44,996 nucleotides of DNA from Labilibaculum sp. (GCA_016760525.1 JAESUW010000042.1:1-44996), one strand, 5' to 3'; counted from the first letter of the stretch, positions 1-8,010 are shown. Numbers and translations: made by a program. Notes: a model not told the origin generated them from the letters alone.

Positions 1-1017
1 ATTCGTTTGCTGGATCCTCAAAACACAAAAATTCCATCTTTTTATATTTATGACAATTATTCGATAGAATTGACCGAAGCCCGAAAAGAATTGAAATTAG
101 CTAAAAGTAAGAATGGAGAATCAGATTTAGATACAGAAGTTTTGTTTGTGAAAATGCAAGGGATTGAAGCGAACGTTCGCGAAGAACTTTGCACAAATAT
201 TTCTCAGTTTGGTGATGTTCTGGCTAATGCACTAAATCAATTGGCGCATTTCGATTTACTGATAGCGAAAGCTGTCCAGGCCAAAAAATGGGTTTTAAGT
301 AAGGCTAAAATATCCGGAGAGAAAACTTTGTATGTGGGAATGTTTAACCCGATGATTAAAAATGAACTGGCAAATCAGAAAAAGGAATATCAAGCAATTG
401 ATATTGAACTTGAAAAATCGGTTTGCCTGATTACCGGGGCGAATATGGCAGGGAAAACAGTGGTGTTAAAAACGCTCGCCCTTTGTCAGTATCTGTTCCA
501 ATTTGGCTTTTTTGTTCCAGCCACATCGGCGCAAATTAGCATTGTTGATAAAGTAATGATATCGGTAGGCGATGAGCAATCAGAAGTAAATGGTTTGTCT
601 TCTTTTGCTTCGGAAATGTTGAATGTGAGCCGTATGGTAAAAGATTCTAAAAGTCAGAACAATGTCTTGATTTTGATTGATGAATTGGCTCGAACAACAA
701 ATCCGGTGGAAGGTTTGGCAATTGTAAATGCTGTTGCAGATATTTTTTATCAGGGAAAAATTAAAAGTGTAATAACCACGCATTACAGTGGTTTAAAATC
801 CAAGTTCAGAAAATTGAGGGTAAAAGGTCTGGACAAGGATTTGGGTGTAAATACAATCACCCACAAAAATATTAACAGTTATATGGATTATTCATTGGTA
901 GAGGATTTGGAAGGGGAAGTTCCTCATGAAGCGCTTCGAATTGCTTCTTTATTGGGAATAGATAAAGAGATTATTGATGGGGCGCAGAACCAATTAACGA
1001 GTAAGAACAAATTATAA
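1..1017 (+). CDS. MutS-like ATPase of the lysine aminomutase cluster (5' end outside window)
   Basis: The frame is open from base 1, so the gene begins upstream and only its C-terminal 338 codons are visible. The visible part is a MutS-type ABC ATPase domain. It has a Walker A loop GANMAGKT (near residue 145 of the visible part), a signature-like SSFASEML, a Walker B LILIDELARTT and an H-loop VITTHYSGL, followed by a short C-terminal helical tail. No mismatch-recognition domain is visible in this part. It lies 10 bp before kamD and is surely co-transcribed. MutS-like genes next to 5,6-aminomutase genes are known from lysine-fermentation clusters. A role in assembling or reactivating the B12 enzyme, rather than in DNA repair, is inferred from context and not proven. 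Family assignment is strong; function is open. Confidence 0.88.
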   Translation: MRLLDPQNTKIPSFYIYDNYSIELTEARKELKLAKSKNGESDLDTEVLFVKMQGIEANVREELCTNISQFGDVLANALNQLAHFDLLIAKAVQAKKWVLSKAKISGEKTLYVGMFNPMIKNELANQKKEYQAIDIELEKSVCLITGANMAGKTVVLKTLALCQYLFQFGFFVPATSAQISIVDKVMISVGDEQSEVNGLSSFASEMLNVSRMVKDSKSQNNVLILIDELARTTNPVEGLAIVNAVADIFYQGKIKSVITTHYSGLKSKFRKLRVKGLDKDLGVNTITHKNINSYMDYSLVEDLEGEVPHEALRIASLLGIDKEIIDGAQNQLTSKNKL

Positions 1018-1027
1018 TCAGGAAGAA

Positions 1028-2581
1028 ATGGAGAGGAGTAAACTAGGTCTTGACTTTGAGAAAGTTAGACATGCAAAAGAGGTGTCGAAGCGAATTGCAG
1101 ACGATGTTCAAAAATTCGTAGACAACTACTCAACTGTTTCAGTTGAGCGTACTTTGTGTCGTCTTTTAGGAATCGACGGAGTTGATAACAATGAAGTACC
1201 ACTACCAAATATTGTTATTGATGAACTTCAGGAAAAAGGAGTTTTGAGCGAAGGTGTAATGTTCTTTTTGGGAAATGCTGTTTTGGAAACAGGTTTAAAC
1301 CCACAAGATATTGCAGAGAAAATTGCGGTTGGAGAATTGGATATAACTAAGATTCCGGTTCGTTCAACAGAAGAAATTCACAAGGCAATTCAACCTTATG
1401 TAACGAAAAGCATACAGGTAATTAAAGATCGAAAAGCGAAAAGAGATAATTACATAGATACAATTGGAGAAGGAGTCAAACCATATTTGTACGTGATTGT
1501 TGCGACAGGTAATATCTACGAAGATGTTGTTCAGGCAGAGGCTGCAGCTCGTCAGGGTGCTGATATTATTGCGGTAATTCGTACCACCGGACAAAGTTTG
1601 TTGGATTACGTTCCTTATGGTGCTACAACCGAAGGTTTTGGAGGAACTGTTGCAACACAAGAGAACTTCCGAATTATGCGTACTGCCTTAGATAAGGTGG
1701 GTGAAGAAGAAGGTCGTTACATTCGTTTGTGTAACTACTGTTCTGGTTTGTGTATGCCCGAAATTGCTGCAATGGGAGCAATAGAAGGATTGGATGTGAT
1801 GTTGAACGATGCATTGTACGGTATCCTTTTTCGCGATATTAATATGCAACGCACCATTGTAGATCAGTATTTCTCTAGATTGTTGAATGGTTTTGCTGGT
1901 GTAATTATTAATACCGGAGAAGATAATTACCTAACAACTGCTGATGCATTTGATGAGGCTCACACAGTGTTGGCTTCTGATTTTATTAATGAGCAGTTGG
2001 CTTTGGCCGCAGGTTTGCCTGAAGAGCAAATGGGATTAGGTCATGCTTTTGAAATGACTCCCGATTTGGAAAATGGGTTTCTTTATGAGTTGGCACAAGC
2101 GCAGATGATCAGAGAAATTTTTCCGAAAGCGCCTCTGAAATATATGCCTCCAACAAAATTTATGACCGGAAATGTATTTAAAGGTCATGTTCAGGATGCA
2201 TTATTCAATCAAATTTCAATTTGGACAGGACAAGGAATTCAGTTGTTGGGAATGCTGACTGAAGCAATTCACACACCATTCATGTCCGATAGATATCTTT
2301 CTATTGAGAATGCAAAATACATCTTTAATAATATGAAGAGTATTGGCGATGAAATGGAATTTAAAGAAGGCGGAATTATTCGTTCGCGTGCAGCAAAAGT
2401 TCTTGATGATGCAACCGAACTGGTTGAGAAAATCGAAAAAGAAGGATTGTTTACAGCACTTGAAAAAGGGATTTTTGCAGCTATAAAACGTCCCAAAGAT
2501 GGTGGTAAAGGTTTAGCAGGTGTTGTGGAAAAAGGAAGCAACTACTTCAATCCGTTTATAGAATTATTACATAAAAAGTAA
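1028..2581 (+). CDS. kamD: Lysine 5,6-aminomutase alpha subunit
   Basis: This is the large subunit of D-lysine / L-beta-lysine 5,6-aminomutase, an adenosylcobalamin- and PLP-dependent radical enzyme that moves the terminal amino group of beta-lysine to give 3,5-diaminohexanoate. At 517 aa it matches the usual length of KamD (about 516 aa). The sequence starts MERSKLGLDFEKVRHAK and runs without interruption to a typical C-terminus. The start ATG follows a purine-rich GGAAGAA. The identity is supported by kamE immediately downstream. The 152-bp gap to kamE is long for two subunits of one complex and is filled by repeat-like sequence. Confidence 0.96.
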   Translation: MERSKLGLDFEKVRHAKEVSKRIADDVQKFVDNYSTVSVERTLCRLLGIDGVDNNEVPLPNIVIDELQEKGVLSEGVMFFLGNAVLETGLNPQDIAEKIAVGELDITKIPVRSTEEIHKAIQPYVTKSIQVIKDRKAKRDNYIDTIGEGVKPYLYVIVATGNIYEDVVQAEAAARQGADIIAVIRTTGQSLLDYVPYGATTEGFGGTVATQENFRIMRTALDKVGEEEGRYIRLCNYCSGLCMPEIAAMGAIEGLDVMLNDALYGILFRDINMQRTIVDQYFSRLLNGFAGVIINTGEDNYLTTADAFDEAHTVLASDFINEQLALAAGLPEEQMGLGHAFEMTPDLENGFLYELAQAQMIREIFPKAPLKYMPPTKFMTGNVFKGHVQDALFNQISIWTGQGIQLLGMLTEAIHTPFMSDRYLSIENAKYIFNNMKSIGDEMEFKEGGIIRSRAAKVLDDATELVEKIEKEGLFTALEKGIFAAIKRPKDGGKGLAGVVEKGSNYFNPFIELLHKK

Positions 2582-2648
2582 TTATAAGTATCAGGTATCA
2601 AGTAGAAAGTTCCAAGTCTAAAAAATTAAGTTTTTGGAGCTGGGAAGT

Positions 2649-2677
2649 CCCCATTTCAGGGGGGATTTAGGGGGGTG
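2649..2677 (+). repeat. G-rich repeat in the kamD-kamE spacer
   Basis: The spacer contains a CCCC run, an ATTTCA loop and then two G6 runs separated by ATTTA. The C run can pair with either G run, giving two mutually exclusive small hairpins. The same strand is G-rich in an otherwise AT-rich region. The function is unknown; it may be a degenerate interspersed repeat or a structure that affects the KamD:KamE ratio. Confidence 0.5.
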
Positions 2678-2733
2678 TTAAAAGGTTCAACTAAGATAAC
2701 TTCTTGATATTATAAAATAAAGGAGACAAAAAA

Positions 2734-3522
2734 ATGAGTGGAGGTCTTTATTCAACCGATTCCAACGAATTTGATAAAACACTTGATCTAACTAAGATCA
2801 AGCCTTATGGTGATACCATGAATGATGGTAAAACTCAGCTTAGTTTTACTTTGCCGGTAGCGAAAGGCGACGAAGCAATTGAAGCTGCCAAGCAGATGAT
2901 GAGAAAAATGGGTTTTGAAAATCCTCAGGTAGTTTATGTACAGGAATTGATGGCTGGGTTTACATTTTTCAATTGTTATGGCAATTGTGTTCATACTGTA
3001 GATTTTACGGGAATTACCGTTCCTAAAGTGGAAGCAACAGCTATGGATATGCACGAAACGGATGATTTTATTAAAGAAAATATTGGTCGCCCGATTCGTA
3101 TTCTTGGAGCCAGTACTGGCAGCGATGCACATACCGTAGGTATTGATGCAATTATGAATATGAAAGGTTTTGCCGGACACTATGGTTTGGAGCGTTACGA
3201 CATGATGGAAGCTTTGAATATGGGAAGTCAGGTGCCAAACGAAGAATTTATTGCGAAAGCGATTGAATTTGAGGCAGATGTCCTTTTGGTATCTCAAACG
3301 GTAACTCAAAAGGATGTTCACATTAAAAATCTTGTTGAGCTTGTTGAACTAATGGAAGCTGAAGGATTACGCGAAAAAGTAATTCTGATTTGCGGTGGAC
3401 CGCGAATTTCTCATGAGCTGGCAAAAGAATTAGGCTACGATGCAGGATTCGGAATGAACAAATATGCCGATGATGTAGCATCATATGCGGCACAAGAATT
3501 AAGCAGAAGATTAAATCAATAG
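2734..3522 (+). CDS. kamE: Lysine 5,6-aminomutase beta subunit (B12- and PLP-binding)
   Basis: This is the small subunit of lysine 5,6-aminomutase. It carries the base-off cobalamin motif D131-x-H133-x-x-G136 (SDAHTVG), so H133 is the predicted lower axial ligand of cobalt. K144 in MNMKG matches the lysine known to form the internal aldimine with PLP in the clostridial enzyme. Both residues sit at the same numbers as in the characterised protein, which makes the call very firm and suggests an active enzyme. The Rossmann-like B12 domain covers roughly residues 115-262, and the N-terminal about 100 residues form the dimerisation part. A good ribosome site (AAAGGAGA) precedes the ATG. Confidence 0.97.
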   Translation: MSGGLYSTDSNEFDKTLDLTKIKPYGDTMNDGKTQLSFTLPVAKGDEAIEAAKQMMRKMGFENPQVVYVQELMAGFTFFNCYGNCVHTVDFTGITVPKVEATAMDMHETDDFIKENIGRPIRILGASTGSDAHTVGIDAIMNMKGFAGHYGLERYDMMEALNMGSQVPNEEFIAKAIEFEADVLLVSQTVTQKDVHIKNLVELVELMEAEGLREKVILICGGPRISHELAKELGYDAGFGMNKYADDVASYAAQELSRRLNQ

Positions 3523-3572
3523 TCAAAAAGTCAAAAGGTCGAAGAGTCGAAAAGTCAGAAAGTTCAATGTCA
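3523..3572 (+). repeat. Short imperfect direct repeats (AGTCAAAA-like)
   Basis: The kamE-CoA-transferase spacer begins with five or six tandem variants of AGTC(A/G)AAA or GTCGAAG with a unit of about 7-9 bp. The rest of the spacer (to 3636) is low-complexity ACTAATGA/AATCAACC words that recur at 5543-5580 and 5831-5857. No promoter or gene is visible in it. Confidence 0.6.
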
Positions 3573-3636
3573 CTAACCATTAGGTAATCATCTGAAACTA
3601 ATGACCAATGATTAATCAACCAATAACTAAAAAGAC

Positions 3637-4296
3637 ATGGATAAAAAAGAAATCAGAGAGGTGATTGCCAAGAGAGCTGCTCTCGAATTACAAAATGGGG
3701 ATGTAGTAAATCTTGGAATTGGATTGCCTACCATTATCCCGAATTACGTTCCCGAAGATGTAAATGTGATTTTACAATCTGAGAATGGATTGTTAGGTAT
3801 GGGTGCTGCTCCTGCTGAAGGTGAAGAAGATCCTGATTTTGTGAATGCAGGAGGTGGATTCATAACATGTAAAAATGGAGCAAGCAGTTTCGATAGTTGT
3901 CTTTCTTTTGGAATTATTAGAGGAGGACATGTTGATGTGACTGTTTTAGGTGCTCTTCAGGTTGACGAAAAAGGAAATTTGGCGAACTGGATTATTCCGG
4001 GTAAAAAGACTCCTGGCATGGGAGGAGCTATGGATTTGATCGTTGGAGCTAAGCGTGTGATTCTTGCCATGGAGCATACCGCACGTGGAAATCACAAAAT
4101 TATGACTGATTGTAATCTTCCTTTAACTGCTGCTGGTCAGGTAAACATGATTATCACCGAAATGGGTGTTATGGATATCGTTCCTGAAGGAATTCTTTTG
4201 AAAGAGATCAATCCATTGTTTACGATTGAGCAAATTCAGGAAGCTACTGATGCAAAATTAATAATTGCTGAGAATTTAATTGAAATGCGTAAGTAG
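3637..4296 (+). CDS. atoA: 3-oxoacid CoA-transferase subunit B (butyrate/acetoacetate CoA-transferase type)
   Basis: This is the beta subunit of a family I CoA-transferase. At 219 aa it matches the AtoA/CtfB/ScoB size, and it contains the catalytic-glutamate motif SENGLLGMG (E49) and the GGGFITCKNGA region. In lysine fermentation this enzyme moves CoA from butyryl-CoA to acetoacetate, releasing butyrate. The partner A subunit (AtoD/CtfA), normally directly adjacent, is not in this window: the 114 bp before this gene and the 40 bp after it cannot hold it. It must be upstream of the window or elsewhere. The exact acyl substrate is inferred from the operon. Confidence 0.9.
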   Translation: MDKKEIREVIAKRAALELQNGDVVNLGIGLPTIIPNYVPEDVNVILQSENGLLGMGAAPAEGEEDPDFVNAGGGFITCKNGASSFDSCLSFGIIRGGHVDVTVLGALQVDEKGNLANWIIPGKKTPGMGGAMDLIVGAKRVILAMEHTARGNHKIMTDCNLPLTAAGQVNMIITEMGVMDIVPEGILLKEINPLFTIEQIQEATDAKLIIAENLIEMRK

Positions 4297-4312
4297 GGGG
4301 ACACGACATGTC
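4293..4312 (+). repeat. Half copy of the GACACGACATGTC palindrome
   Basis: Overlapping the stop of the CoA-transferase gene is GTAGGGGG followed by ACACGACATGTC. This matches the left half and centre of the palindrome at 7022-7049, but the right arm is degenerate. It is a second, damaged copy of the same repeat within one operon. Confidence 0.6.
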
Positions 4313-4336
4313 TCTGCAAAAATCATAAAATAAACT

Positions 4337-5542
4337 ATGAGCAAAGTATATATTGTTGCAGCAAAGAGAACTGCAATCGGAAAATTTTTGGGAGCACTAA
4401 CTCCTGTTAAAGCTGCTGATTTGGCAGCTGTAGTAATAAAAAATATCATTTCTGAAACAGGTATTGATGCAGCTAAAATTGATGAGCTTGTTGTGGGTAA
4501 TATTCTTATGGCCGGTCAAGGGCAGGGAATTGCTCGTCAGGCTTCTATTAAAGCAGGTATTCCTCAGGAAGTTCCTGCTTACGGGATCAACATGATTTGT
4601 GGTTCTGGAATGAAAACAATCAATTTGGCTTATGCTAACATTAAAGCTGGTGAAGCGAATTTGATTCTTGCCGGTGGAACAGAGAACATGTCTAATGCAG
4701 GTTTTGTAATGCCGGGAACTGTTCGTACAGGACACAAAATGATGGATTTAAAAGCAGTTGACCACATGGTTTTTGATGGTTTGACAGATGCTTTTGAAGG
4801 ATATCATATGGGAATTACAGCAGAAAATATTGCTGATAAATATAACTTAACCCGCGAAGAGCAGGATGCTTTTTCTTTTGCTTCTCAGCAAAAAGCAATG
4901 GCAGCTCAGGATAATGGGAATTTTAAGAATGAAATCGTTCCTGTAGAGATTAAATCCCGCAGAGAAACAATCATTTTTGATGCTGATGAATTTATCAACC
5001 GTAAAACCAGCGAAGAGAAATTAGCTGGCTTGCGTCCGGCTTTTAAAAAGGATGGAACTGTAACTGCTGGTAATGCCTCAGGTATTAACGATGGTGCTGC
5101 TTTTGTATTGGTGGCGTCAGAAGAGGCTGTGAAAGAGTTTGGTTTAACTCCTCTTGCCGAAATTGTATCTACCGGTCAGGCTGGTGTAGATCCTGCAATT
5201 ATGGGTATGGGACCAGTTCCTGCTGTAGCAAATGCATTGAAGAAAGCTGACATGAAATTGGAACAAATGGATGTATTGGAATTGAATGAGGCTTTTGCCG
5301 CTCAATCATTGGGCGTTGTAAAACAATTGTGCGAAGATCACGCTGTTAATGCTGATTTCTTTGCCGAAAGATGCAATGTGAACGGTGGAGCTATTGCTTT
5401 AGGTCACCCAATTGGAGCATCAGGAACCCGTATTACTGTTAGTTTGATTCACGAAATGAAGCGTACTGGAAAAGAGTACGGTTTGGCTTCGCTTTGTATT
5501 GGTGGCGGAATGGGTACTGCAATTATTTTGAAAAATGTGTAA
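4337..5542 (+). CDS. Acetyl-CoA C-acetyltransferase (thiolase)
   Basis: A type II (biosynthetic/degradative) thiolase of 401 aa that interconverts two acetyl-CoA and acetoacetyl-CoA plus CoA. The catalytic residues are present: nucleophile C88 in MICGSGMK, H357 in GHPIGASG and the base C387 in SLCIGGGMG. In this operon it would split acetoacetyl-CoA formed by the CoA-transferase, giving acetyl-CoA for acetate and ATP, or work in reverse toward butyrate. The start ATG lies 41 bp after the previous stop. The symbol (thlA or atoB) cannot be chosen from sequence. Confidence 0.95.
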   Translation: MSKVYIVAAKRTAIGKFLGALTPVKAADLAAVVIKNIISETGIDAAKIDELVVGNILMAGQGQGIARQASIKAGIPQEVPAYGINMICGSGMKTINLAYANIKAGEANLILAGGTENMSNAGFVMPGTVRTGHKMMDLKAVDHMVFDGLTDAFEGYHMGITAENIADKYNLTREEQDAFSFASQQKAMAAQDNGNFKNEIVPVEIKSRRETIIFDADEFINRKTSEEKLAGLRPAFKKDGTVTAGNASGINDGAAFVLVASEEAVKEFGLTPLAEIVSTGQAGVDPAIMGMGPVPAVANALKKADMKLEQMDVLELNEAFAAQSLGVVKQLCEDHAVNADFFAERCNVNGGAIALGHPIGASGTRITVSLIHEMKRTGKEYGLASLCIGGGMGTAIILKNV

Positions 5543-5625
5543 ATAGTACTGAGTAATTAGTTTATAGTAGTTGGTACAAGACAAAACTTGATTTATAGTA
5601 CGAACTATTGGAGTCAAGTCAAGCG

Positions 5626-5672
5626 AAACCTGTCAGGTTTGAATGTGACTTGCTAAAAAACCTGACAGGTTT
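5626..5672. repeat. Palindromic repeat, family AAACCTGTCAGGTTT
   Basis: The left arm AAACCTGTCAGGTTT (5626-5640) and right arm AAACCTGACAGGTTT (5658-5672) are exact reverse complements, separated by 17 nt. Each arm is itself a palindrome around one central base, so the DNA can form either one long hairpin or two small ones. The same family recurs at 9079, 9634 and 13031. Confidence 0.85.
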
Positions 5673-5730
5673 TATACGTCATTTAATGTTTTGCTTGTCA
5701 CTCATGTTACGTTGAACCTGAAAATAGGCT

Positions 5731-5762
5731 TAACCTGTCAGAGTGCGAAGCTCCTGACAGCG
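5731..5762. repeat. Diverged copy of the CCTGTCAG repeat
   Basis: AACCTGTCAGAG is followed by a short loop and CTCCTGACAGCGTT, giving a stem of CTGTCAG(AG)/(CT)CCTGACAG. It belongs to the same family as the repeat at 5626 but with a different loop and outer arm. Confidence 0.6.
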
Positions 5763-5867
5763 TTAATTCCGCAGATATTCGACTGTTCGGTTAGTAAATT
5801 ATCTGAAATAGCATGGTGGACCTGATACTGGTTACTAATGACTAATTACTATTATTTAAATAAAAGA

Positions 5868-7007
5868 ATGAATTTTAGCTTAACAAAAGAACAAATGTTA
5901 TTTCAGCAAATGATTAAAGATTTTGCTGAGAGAGAGGTGAAGCCTTTGGCTGCTGAAGTGGATGATTTGGAACGATTCCCAATTGAAACAGTAGAGAAGA
6001 TGGCCAGAATTGGAATTATGGGTATTCCAATTCCCAAGCAATATGGTGGTGCAGGAGGAACAAATGTAATGTACTCAATGGCAGTTGAAGAATTATCAGC
6101 TGTGTGTGCAACTACAGGAGTTATTGTGTCGGCTCATACTTCATTGTGTGCTGCTCCTATATTGGAGCATGGAACAGAGGCACAAAAGCAAAAATACCTT
6201 CCTAAGCTTGCTTCAGGAGAGTGGATTGGTGCTTTTGGTTTGACAGAACCTAATGCCGGTACCGATGCTTCAGGACAACAGACAACTGCAATTGAGGATG
6301 GTGATAACTATATCATCAACGGAAGTAAGATATTTATTACCAATGCAGAATTTGCTCATGTTTATGTGATTATGGCAATGACTGATAAGTCTCAAGGAAC
6401 ACGTGGTATTACTGCTTTCATTATTGAAAAAAATACTCCTGGTTTTTCTATCGGAAAGAAAGAGAAGAAAATGGGTATTCGTGGTTCTGCAACTTGCGAA
6501 TTAGTGTTCGAAAACTGTATTCTTCCTAAGGAAAACCTATTGGGTAAATTGAGCAAAGGTTTCGGTATCGCTATGAAAACTTTAGATGGTGGACGTATTG
6601 GTATCGCAGCACAAGCTTTGGGTATTGCTCAGGGAGCTATCGACGAAACTGTGAAATATGTGAAAGAAAGAAAGCAATTCGGTCGTCCGATTTCTGCATT
6701 CCAAAATACACAATTTCAGTTGGCTGATATGAATACCAAAACGGAAGCATCCCGTATGTTGGTTCGCAAAGCGGCTTACAAAAAAGATGCTAAACTTCCT
6801 TATTCGGTTGATGCTGCTATGGCTAAATTGTACGCTTCAGAAACAGCAATGGAGGTAACCAATAAAGCTGTTCAACTTCACGGAGGATATGGTTATACAA
6901 GAGAATATCCGGTAGAGCGTATGATGCGTGATGCAAAAATCACCGAAATCTACGAAGGAACATCAGAAGTTCAGAAAATGGTGATTTCAGCTAACATGTT
7001 GAAATAA
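5868..7007 (+). CDS. Acyl-CoA dehydrogenase, probable butyryl-CoA dehydrogenase
   Basis: A FAD-dependent short-chain acyl-CoA dehydrogenase. It begins MNFSLTKEQMLFQQ and contains the AFGLTEPNAGTDAS flavin/substrate region, the LHGGYGYTREYPVERMMRDAK signature split across the C-terminal domain, and the catalytic glutamate in IYEGTSEVQ. I chose ATG 5868 (379 aa, the usual length). The upstream ATG at 5838 would add ten residues encoded by the low-complexity repeat words of the spacer. With etfB and etfA downstream, it most likely reduces crotonyl-CoA to butyryl-CoA as the Bcd-Etf complex in lysine fermentation. Acyl-chain specificity is inferred from context. Confidence 0.94.
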   Translation: MNFSLTKEQMLFQQMIKDFAEREVKPLAAEVDDLERFPIETVEKMARIGIMGIPIPKQYGGAGGTNVMYSMAVEELSAVCATTGVIVSAHTSLCAAPILEHGTEAQKQKYLPKLASGEWIGAFGLTEPNAGTDASGQQTTAIEDGDNYIINGSKIFITNAEFAHVYVIMAMTDKSQGTRGITAFIIEKNTPGFSIGKKEKKMGIRGSATCELVFENCILPKENLLGKLSKGFGIAMKTLDGGRIGIAAQALGIAQGAIDETVKYVKERKQFGRPISAFQNTQFQLADMNTKTEASRMLVRKAAYKKDAKLPYSVDAAMAKLYASETAMEVTNKAVQLHGGYGYTREYPVERMMRDAKITEIYEGTSEVQKMVISANMLK

Positions 7008-7021
7008 TGATTTAATAATTC

Positions 7022-7049
7022 GTAGGGACACGACATGTCGTATCCGTAC
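7022..7049. repeat. 28-bp imperfect palindrome centred on ACATGT
   Basis: Between bcd and etfB lies a nearly perfect palindrome: GTAGGGACACGAC on the left and GTCGTATCCGTAC on the right around the centre, with two mismatched pairs. A half copy sits at 4293-4312 in the same operon. It could form a hairpin in the mRNA 23 bp before the etfB start. Confidence 0.8.
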
Positions 7050-7071
7050 AGTTTCAATAAAATCAAAAAAA

Positions 7072-7857
7072 ATGAAAATAGTTGTCTGTATTAAACAGGT
7101 ACCGGATACAACCGAAATAAAAATTGATCCGAAAACGGGAACTTTGATCCGTGACGGTGTGCCAAGTATTATGAATCCTGATGATAAGAGTGGTTTGGAA
7201 ATGGCACTGCAATTAAAAGATGAAAAAGGAGCTCATGTAACAGTAATTACCATGGGACCTCCTCAGGCCGATTTAATTCTTCGTGAGGCGTATGCCATGG
7301 GAGTTGATCGCGCAATTCATTTAACGGATCGAAAATTTGCAGGAGCAGATACTTTGGCTACTTCTCATGCTTTGGCAGGTGCATTACGGAAGATCGATTT
7401 TGATCTTTTGATTACAGGTCGTCAGGCGATTGATGGTGATACTGCTCAGGTAGGTCCTCAGATAGCTGAACATTTGGATTTACCTCAGGTATCATATCTT
7501 GAAAATTTAAAATTCGATGGAGATAAAACCTTCACAATGAAACGTCATATTGAAGAAGGATACCAAATGCTGGAGGTGGAAGCTCCTTGTGTGGTAACTG
7601 TTCTTTCATCGGCAAACACTCCCCGTTACATGAATGTTGGTGGTATTGTTGATGCTTATCAAAATGAAGTTGAGCTTTGGGGATTCAATGAAATAGAAGT
7701 TGATGAGAAAGATCTTGGCTTAAAAGGATCTCCAACAAGTGTACACAAAGCATTTTCCCGTGGTTTGAAACCATCAGGGGAGCTTTACGAAGTAGAGACC
7801 GATGAGGCAGTAGGAATCATTATCAAGAAATTAAAAGAGAAATTCATTCTTAATTAA
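7072..7857 (+). CDS. etfB: Electron transfer flavoprotein beta subunit
   Basis: The beta subunit of the electron transfer flavoprotein that works with the acyl-CoA dehydrogenase. At 261 aa it starts with KIVVCIKQVPDT and contains MGPPQADLILREAYAMGVD and the nucleotide-binding segment TGRQAIDGDTAQVGPQIAEHL. These motifs resemble the fermentative (clostridial Bcd-type) EtfB. In that group NADH binds here and electrons bifurcate to ferredoxin and crotonyl-CoA. Bifurcation is inferred from family resemblance and from the fermentative operon. The gap to etfA is 153 bp, occupied by a large palindromic element. Confidence 0.95.
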   Translation: MKIVVCIKQVPDTTEIKIDPKTGTLIRDGVPSIMNPDDKSGLEMALQLKDEKGAHVTVITMGPPQADLILREAYAMGVDRAIHLTDRKFAGADTLATSHALAGALRKIDFDLLITGRQAIDGDTAQVGPQIAEHLDLPQVSYLENLKFDGDKTFTMKRHIEEGYQMLEVEAPCVVTVLSSANTPRYMNVGGIVDAYQNEVELWGFNEIEVDEKDLGLKGSPTSVHKAFSRGLKPSGELYEVETDEAVGIIIKKLKEKFILN

Positions 7858-7872
7858 TTGTTTTTAAAACTC

Positions 7873-7997
7873 AATTTCTGATCATAAGGCGTTCAAGACA
7901 AGGCTTTTGAGTTTTTACAGTTGGGAGTTTACTTTATGTAAATGACTGACTGGAAAAAGGAGAATAACGCAGTATTGGGCGGATTATAACAGAAATT
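7873..7997. repeat. 125-bp imperfect palindromic element between etfB and etfA
   Basis: The ends are exact inverted repeats: AATTTCTG (7873-7880) and CAGAAATT (7990-7997). The inner arms GTTTAC (7927-7932) and GTAAAT (7938-7943) share the same centre at 7935, and partial complementarity continues between (CATAAGGCG with GGGCGGATTATA, and CAGTT with GACTG). The whole spacer is thus one long degenerate hairpin that fills the space between two genes whose products must be equimolar. It looks like a small non-autonomous interspersed element. Confidence 0.7.
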
Positions 7998-8010
7998 AAT
8001 AAATAGTGAC

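Larger units (their letters stand above)
5543..5867. other. Repeat-filled spacer between thiolase and acyl-CoA dehydrogenase
   Basis: No gene is visible in these 325 bp. The spacer opens with low-complexity GTAATTAG/TAGTAG words. It then holds two copies of the CCTGTCAGG palindrome family (5626-5672 and 5731-5762) and ends in ACTAATGACTAATTACTATT words just before the next start. No clear TAnnTTTG promoter is visible, so transcription probably continues through it. Confidence 0.6.

Noticed and set aside
5838-5867. Upstream start for the acyl-CoA dehydrogenase
   Set aside because: The ten extra residues (MTNYYYLNKR) are encoded by the ACTAATGACTAATTACT low-complexity words common to these spacers; family N-termini fit ATG 5868.
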